Shown here one piece after another: positions 34,246-38,511 of a stretch of DNA of 38,511 bases; the stretch's first letter is position 1; each line of letters starts with the position of its first letter. The stretch spans positions 1 through 38,511 of the IMG/VR virus record IMGVR_UViG_3300028844_005055; one strand, 5' to 3'. The DNA is from a virus. The notes under the pieces were generated by a model. The model searched no databases, was not told where the DNA came from, and saw only the letters and a list, made by a program, of their open reading frames with translations. The position numbers and the translations under genes were made by a program.

Positions 34246-34824
34246 ATGTCAAATAAACAATATATCTCTAAAATAATTTCAGAACAATGTGTTGAAAAAG
34301 CAGATGGTTATTTCTTTGGAAAAATGCCAGGAACTAGATATTCTTCTCAATTTTATTTATCAAGAGCACTATATAATACTGATTTTTTAAATTGTGTAGC
34401 GGAAGAATTTTATAAAATAGTTGAAAATGAAATAGGAAATTTTGAATTTCAGATTACAGGACAAGAGTTTTCATCAATACCTCTCTTAGTTTCAATTCCT
34501 ATTTTATTAGAAAAAAAATATGACATTAAATTAAATTCTTTTATGATTAAAAATGAAAGAAAAACATATGGCATACATAACTATATTGAGGGAAATACTT
34601 TAGATTTGCCTGTTCTTATTATAGGAGAAATGTGTAATTCTACCAATACATTTTTACATTGTCATAATGTATTAAAATATCAAAAATTTGTCATTTTACC
34701 TTATATTTTTGCAGTTCTAAATAAATATGGGTCTAAGTTTCCAAATTGGAACTCTGAAGATAGATATTTAAAAAGAGATTTTAAACCATTGACAATTTTA
34801 AATAGAGATGATTTGAAAATATGA
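34246..34824 (+). CDS. Orotate phosphoribosyltransferase-like protein, likely inactive copy
   Basis: This 192-residue product has the order of a PyrE-type enzyme: PGTRYSSQFYLSRALYNTDFL, FEFQITGQEFSSIPLLVSIPI, FMIKNERKTYGIHNYIEG, then the PRPP-loop position PVLIIGEMCNSTNTF (122-136). In active enzymes this reads like VxxVDDxxxTGxT; here the two Asp are replaced by Gly127 and Glu128 and the Gly of the loop is missing, so PRPP binding is doubtful. ATG at 34246 is chosen because it aligns with the neighbouring paralogue; starts at 34189 or 34213 would overlap the previous gene. The stop overlaps the next start (ATGA). It may act as a non-catalytic partner of the following protein. Confidence 0.75.
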   Translation: MSNKQYISKIISEQCVEKADGYFFGKMPGTRYSSQFYLSRALYNTDFLNCVAEEFYKIVENEIGNFEFQITGQEFSSIPLLVSIPILLEKKYDIKLNSFMIKNERKTYGIHNYIEGNTLDLPVLIIGEMCNSTNTFLHCHNVLKYQKFVILPYIFAVLNKYGSKFPNWNSEDRYLKRDFKPLTILNRDDLKI

Positions 34825-35531
34825 TAGAGTCTGAAAAAAAGTTAGAAATCAAAAATAAAATACAAAAATTTATAGATGAAGATTGTATTTTTAGGTGCAA
34901 TCCTGAGATTGAATATGTCCCTAAACATATAAAAGGAGTTATTCCAGGAAAATATAAAGATAATAAATATCAATTTTTTCTGAGAAAACTTTCACATAAT
35001 TCTACTATGCTTTATTATAGTAGTTTATTGTTGTTAGATGAGATTTTATTAAGATATGTTCAAGAAGAAAAAGAACCATATTTTCAATTGTGTGGATTAG
35101 AAACTGGATCTTTACCTTTAATTACTGGAATTCAACAAAATGCTTTAAAATTTAATATAAATATTAATAGTTTTTCTGTTAGGAAGAATAGAAAATCTTA
35201 TGGTCTTTTTAATTTTGTAGAGGGCATCCCAACAGATGCTCCAGTAATTATAGTAGATGACTTGATAAATAGTGGTGGTAGTTGTTTTAGATGCTTAGAT
35301 GTGTGTAAATATGAATTAGGATTAGAAGTTGTGAATGAGTTTTATTCAATAATGACTTTTCTTGACGACCCATATCGTATTAATTTTAAAGATATTGATT
35401 ATACTATAAATTCTTTATTTGTAAAAAGTGATTTTGATTTAAATTATGATCCTGATAAATATTGGATTCCAGATGATTGTGATAAGAGTATAAATAAAAG
35501 ACCAGAGTATCAACAGGGAATTCTTTATTAG
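34821..35531 (+). CDS. Orotate phosphoribosyltransferase-like protein, apparently active
   Basis: The 236-residue paralogue of the previous protein keeps the PRPP motif PVIIVDDLINSGGS (141-154, D146-D147), plus YFQLCGLETGSLPLITGI (87-104) and FSVRKNRKSYGLFNFVEG (118-135), the flexible catalytic loop with Lys/Arg typical of PyrE. An extra C-terminal segment ends KYWIPDDCDKSINKRPEYQQGILY, partly replacing the usual end. PyrE makes orotidylate from orotate and PRPP; with a carbamoyltransferase next door, another acceptor such as a modified base is equally possible. It is the last gene of the cassette and holds a candidate late promoter for the following fibre gene. Confidence 0.85.
   Translation: MIESEKKLEIKNKIQKFIDEDCIFRCNPEIEYVPKHIKGVIPGKYKDNKYQFFLRKLSHNSTMLYYSSLLLLDEILLRYVQEEKEPYFQLCGLETGSLPLITGIQQNALKFNININSFSVRKNRKSYGLFNFVEGIPTDAPVIIVDDLINSGGSCFRCLDVCKYELGLEVVNEFYSIMTFLDDPYRINFKDIDYTINSLFVKSDFDLNYDPDKYWIPDDCDKSINKRPEYQQGILY
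35489..35496 (+). promoter_or_regulatory. Candidate late promoter for the fibre genes
   Basis: A perfect TATAAATA lies within the last codons of the second phosphoribosyltransferase-like gene, 58 bases ahead of the fibre gene at 35554. It would let the fibre genes be transcribed late and independently of the cassette. AT-rich background makes a chance match possible. Confidence 0.45.
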
Positions 35532-35553
35532 TGTCTAAAAAAGAGAAGATTAA

Positions 35554-36327
35554 ATGACAATAACAGTAGCAAATACAGCAAACACTAATACATTTGACTA
35601 TTGGAGAAATAGAACAAATGAACTAGCAGATGCTATGACAAATAAAACAGTAACAGTAGATTCTAATACTGCTACTGGTAATGCTGCTATTACTGGAACA
35701 TTTTCAGCAAATGTTTTATTTTTAGGCAACACCACAGTAAACTCAACCTCAAACTCTACCTCTATCACATTTGGAAATACTGTACAAAATACTGTTGTCA
35801 ATACTTCTTCTATCACATTTGGAAATACTGTACAAAATACTGTTGTCAATACTTCTTCTATCACATTTGGAAATACTGTACAAAATACTGTTGTCAATAC
35901 TTCTTCTATCTTTATATCAAACTCTACATCAAACTTAACTATTTCAATACCTACAACATCTCAGTATGCAAATGGTAAGTTTTTTCTAAATGCAAATGGT
36001 TCATTTACTTTAGTTGAAGCCTCTATTAAGGGAAATATTGAAACTTCTGGAACAACAAATACAGAAATCAATAACTATTTAACAAATACATTCGCATCAG
36101 CAGAATATTTGCTTGCTGTAAAAGATAATAACGCTAATAATTATCAGTCTTCTAAAATATTAATTACTCACGATGTAGATAATGCATATTTGTCTGAATA
36201 TGCAATAATAGTTTCAAATAACTATGTTGGTTCATTTTTTGCAAATTCAAACACATCTCATGTTAGATTATATTTTAATCCAACATCAACAAACACCACT
36301 ATTAACTTTACAAGAGTTGAAGCATAA
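35554..36327 (+). CDS. Fibre-like structural protein with 16-residue tandem repeats
   Basis: This 257-residue protein contains an N-terminal NTFDYWRNRTNELADAMTNKTVTVD attachment-like segment, then LGNTTVNSTSNSTSITFGNTVQNTVVNTS with three exact copies of a 16-residue unit (about residues 70-117) and a C-terminal domain (TNTEINNYLTNTFASAEYLLAVKD...ILITHDVDNAYLSEYAIIVSN) common in marine phage fibres. The GNTTVNS motif links it to the protein at 23253. AAGAGAAG precedes the start. The repeats would form a beta-solenoid shaft; copy number can vary by recombination. Confidence 0.7.
   Translation: MTITVANTANTNTFDYWRNRTNELADAMTNKTVTVDSNTATGNAAITGTFSANVLFLGNTTVNSTSNSTSITFGNTVQNTVVNTSSITFGNTVQNTVVNTSSITFGNTVQNTVVNTSSIFISNSTSNLTISIPTTSQYANGKFFLNANGSFTLVEASIKGNIETSGTTNTEINNYLTNTFASAEYLLAVKDNNANNYQSSKILITHDVDNAYLSEYAIIVSNNYVGSFFANSNTSHVRLYFNPTSTNTTINFTRVEA
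35761..35904 (+). repeat. Three perfect 48-base tandem repeats
   Basis: Units begin at 35761, 35809 and 35857 with tctatcacatttggaaatac and are identical across 48 bases; a partial fourth copy follows at 35905. Identity at the DNA level, not only in protein, indicates recent amplification or gene-conversion. They encode the shaft repeats of the fibre protein. Confidence 0.95.
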
Positions 36328-36656
36328 TGGGCACTAAACAAAATCTTGTAATAGATCAAGGTGCAACATTTTCTGCTAATCTAGTAATAAAGGATTCTGC
36401 TGGCGATTTGTTGGATTTAACAAACTATTCAGCAAATTCTCAAATGAGAAAGCATTACACTTCTACTACATCTACATCCTTTACTACTGCAATAAATACA
36501 ACATCATCAATTGTAACTATTTCTCTTACAGCAAACGAAACTAGTAATGTTGTATCTGGTAGATATGTTTATGATTTAGAAATAACCAGTAATACTGGAA
36601 TTGTCACTCGTTCTTATGAAGGAATAGTTACTGTAACTCCAGAAGTGACTAAGTAA
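36327..36656 (+). CDS. Ig-like structural protein, 109 residues
   Basis: The all-beta product contains [40 protein letters not shown] and ends [33 protein letters not shown], the pattern of small Ig-like or BppU-N-terminal-type proteins found with phage fibres. It overlaps the preceding gene's stop by one base and is followed four bases later by the collagen-like fibre gene. It probably decorates or attaches a fibre. Confidence 0.7.
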   Translation: MGTKQNLVIDQGATFSANLVIKDSAGDLLDLTNYSANSQMRKHYTSTTSTSFTTAINTTSSIVTISLTANETSNVVSGRYVYDLEITSNTGIVTRSYEGIVTVTPEVTK

Positions 36657-36660
36657 TAAT

Positions 36661-38511
36661 ATGAAATTTTATGTTGAAAGTGTTGTAAATAAATCTGATT
36701 TAGAAGATGATTTTACAATAGAAGAAAATGTTTTCTTTCAAGATGAAAAAATTGTTATTATTGATAATATGGAATATCACTTAAACCATGGTGATATTGT
36801 TATTTGTGAAGATAAAAAATATTTCATAAATCCCTTTGACATAACAACAGATTCTTTTAAATATGAAATAGATAATATTTGGAATTTAAAAGAAGATAAC
36901 ATTCCCCCTAAAAATAATAAAAAATATTTACTAATTGTTCCAGAGAATGAATATTCTGGACAATCTTTATTGTTTACTGAATATAATAATAAAATTATAA
37001 AAAGAAATGAAAATGGTTCTACTGAAGTATATAATAATTCCACAAATGAATATTTTTTAAAAGAAGAACAGGTTGTTGTTTCTTATGAGGGTGGATCTTT
37101 AGTTCCAGTTGAAAGAAAACATATACCATTAATTTTAGAAACAAATATAAAAAATGAAAAATTATTTGAGACTATAGAAAGAGGTGAACAGGGTCCACAG
37201 GGTATTCCAGGTAAAGATGGTATTCAAGGTCCTAAAGGTACTCCTGGTAAAGATGGTATTCAAGGTCCAAAAGGTGATACAGGTGAACAAGGTCCAAAAG
37301 GTGATACAGGCGAACAAGGCCCACAGGGTATTCCAGGCAAAGATGGCAGCCAAGGACCACAAGGTATCCCAGGTAAAGATGGTATTCAAGGTCCAAAAGG
37401 TGATACTGGAGAACAAGGTCCAAAAGGTGATACTGGAGAACAAGGTCCAAAAGGTGATACTGGAGAATCAGGAGCAAGTGCAGATAATGAACTTATAAAA
37501 CAAATTGAAAAACAATTTAATAAGTTTCAAGAGAACGATAAAGAATATAGACAAAAATTAAATGCACAATTATCAACTCTTGGTGGAGGTGGTTCTACTC
37601 AATTACTAGATAATGATGATGTAATCTACAAACCAATTTCTACATTATCAAATAATACTATCCTATTCTATACAAATACTGATAAAAAATTCAAAACTAT
37701 TACATTACAACAAGCTGTTACAGATGCAGGTATTTCTACAGGTGGTGGTGGAGGAATATCATTAACTGATTTAAGTGTAACAAAAAATGCAGTTGGAACA
37801 GCAAATCTCAGTTATGATAATACTACTGGAGTTTTTAGTTATACACCACCTGATTTAACATCATATCTAACTACAGTATCTTTTGGTGATTTAACAAGTA
37901 CACCAACAACAATTTCTGGATATGGTATTACAGATGCCTTTGATGGTGATTATAATAGTTTATCAAATCAACCAACAATTCCAACTGTTTTAGATTCGGT
38001 TACAAATACATCTATTACACTTGTAGCAGCTGCAAACTCAGTAAAAACTGCATATGATAGTGCTATTGATGCAAATACAAGAGCTGCTAGTGCTCAAACA
38101 GAAGCATCAAGTGCTTATTCAAATGCAGTTTCTTATACTGATACCCAATTAACAAATTATCAAACAGAAGCTGGTTTATCTGCTAATGTTGCTACACTAA
38201 CATCTAATAATTCATTATTCTTAGGTGGAGTTGCTGCAGCTGATTATCAAACTGAAGCAGGTTTATCTGCTAATGTTGCTACTTTAGCTGCTAATTCTGC
38301 AACATATTTAAATGGAAATACTGCAAGTGATTTAAGGTCTTATTCTGATACAACATCTGCTACTGCATATTCTAATGCAGTTTCTTATACTGATACAGAA
38401 TTAGCTAATTATCAAACGGAAGCAGGACTGGCATCCAATGTTGCCACTTTAACATCTAATAATTCTGATAATTTAGGTGGAGTTGCTGCTGCATCATATG
38501 CACAATTAGCA
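36661..38511 (+). CDS. Collagen-like tail fibre protein (3' end beyond window)
   Basis: The frame is open from ATG 36661 through 617 codons to the window edge. An N-terminal beta-rich domain ([20 protein letters not shown]..., to about residue 170) is followed by 33 perfect Gly-X-Y triplets (175-273), then a helical stretch ([22 protein letters not shown]), a GGGGS hinge and long repeats: [18 protein letters not shown]..., [18 protein letters not shown]..., [18 protein letters not shown]..., separated by LGGVAAA and SYSDT. This is a trimeric fibre, with a collagen rod followed by a repetitive shaft; the receptor-binding tip would lie beyond the window. It shows no phase variation signal apart from the repeats. 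Confidence 0.88.
   Translation, partial: MKFYVESVVNKSDLEDDFTIEENVFFQDEKIVIIDNMEYHLNHGDIVICEDKKYFINPFDITTDSFKYEIDNIWNLKEDNIPPKNNKKYLLIVPENEYSGQSLLFTEYNNKIIKRNENGSTEVYNNSTNEYFLKEEQVVVSYEGGSLVPVERKHIPLILETNIKNEKLFETIERGEQGPQGIPGKDGIQGPKGTPGKDGIQGPKGDTGEQGPKGDTGEQGPQGIPGKDGSQGPQGIPGKDGIQGPKGDTGEQGPKGDTGEQGPKGDTGESGASADNELIKQIEKQFNKFQENDKEYRQKLNAQLSTLGGGGSTQLLDNDDVIYKPISTLSNNTILFYTNTDKKFKTITLQQAVTDAGISTGGGGGISLTDLSVTKNAVGTANLSYDNTTGVFSYTPPDLTSYLTTVSFGDLTSTPTTISGYGITDAFDGDYNSLSNQPTIPTVLDSVTNTSITLVAAANSVKTAYDSAIDANTRAASAQTEASSAYSNAVSYTDTQLTNYQTEAGLSANVATLTSNNSLFLGGVAAADYQTEAGLSANVATLAANSATYLNGNTASDLRSYSDTTSATAYSNAVSYTDTELANYQTEAGLASNVATLTSNNSDNLGGVAAASYAQLA
37183..37479 (+). repeat. Collagen-like Gly-X-Y tract, 33 triplets
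   Basis: The triplets are uninterrupted and dominated by GPKGDTGEQ and GPQGIPGKD units, as in bacterial and phage collagens where Lys-Gly-Asp/Glu pairs stabilise the triple helix without hydroxyproline. DNA copies are near-identical, especially the three GEQGPKGDT units at the end. Confidence 0.95.

Noticed and set aside
35761-35904. Repeats resembling a CRISPR array
   Set aside because: The 48-base units are contiguous with no spacers, keep one reading frame and lie inside a fibre gene.
37162-37498. Open frames on both strands across the collagen tract
   Set aside because: They are shadows of the Gly-X-Y repeat; the real frame is the long one from 36661, which carries intact collagen triplets and continues beyond the window.

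Overview
The window is part of the genome of a T4-like myovirus, most likely one infecting a marine alphaproteobacterium. Recognisable T4-type genes are 33, 59, 32, 4, 26, 51, 48, 53, 25, 6 and 8, with gp27-like, spike, PAAR and gp7-like genes among them. Most of the sequence is very AT-rich, as in pelagic phages. The host guess rests on a two-piece (circularly permuted) tmRNA gene whose tag reads ANDNAPLDYALAA; the ANDN...ALAA pattern is alphaproteobacterial. No integrase, tRNA gene, insertion sequence or CRISPR array was seen.

Layout. (1) 1-2710: short early-type genes with sigma70-like promoters, visibly richer in GC, including a first single-stranded-DNA-binding protein gene (gp32, copy A) and several tiny genes. 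Two near-identical promoter/leader copies flank the gp32-A block. (2) 2711-4130: a PiT-family phosphate permease, a strong terminator, then a permuted tmRNA under a promoter that fits both the host sigma70 and the T4 late consensus. (3) 4147-5962: the classic 33-59-32 order with a second gp32 (copy B), ending at a terminator. (4) 12763 down to 5961, minus strand: gp4, two conserved tail/baseplate-type proteins, gp26, gp51 and two large multidomain proteins that begin with coiled coils and carry peptidoglycan-degrading domains (M15 peptidase; amidase-like). (5) 12811-31870, plus strand: tail-tube cap and baseplate (gp48, gp53, gp27-like hub, separate spike pieces, PAAR tip, gp25, gp6, gp7-like, gp8) and a 2112-residue DUF4815-type protein. 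Divergent perfect late promoters lie between blocks 4 and 5. (6) 32077-35531: an extremely AT-rich, tightly overlapping cassette encoding a 2OG-Fe(II) oxygenase, a NodU/TobZ-type carbamoyltransferase and two orotate-phosphoribosyltransferase-like proteins, one of which has lost its PRPP-motif acidic pair. (7) 35554-38511: fibre genes with tandem repeats and a collagen-like fibre that runs off the window.

Blocks 1-3 handle replication, late-transcription control, host phosphate supply and ribosome rescue. Blocks 4, 5 and 7 build the tail and host-recognition apparatus. Block 6, inserted between fibre genes, is the best candidate for an undescribed system: a modification pathway for DNA, a nucleotide, a glycan or the fibres. 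The other standout items are the phage-borne permuted tmRNA and the two divergent gp32 genes.
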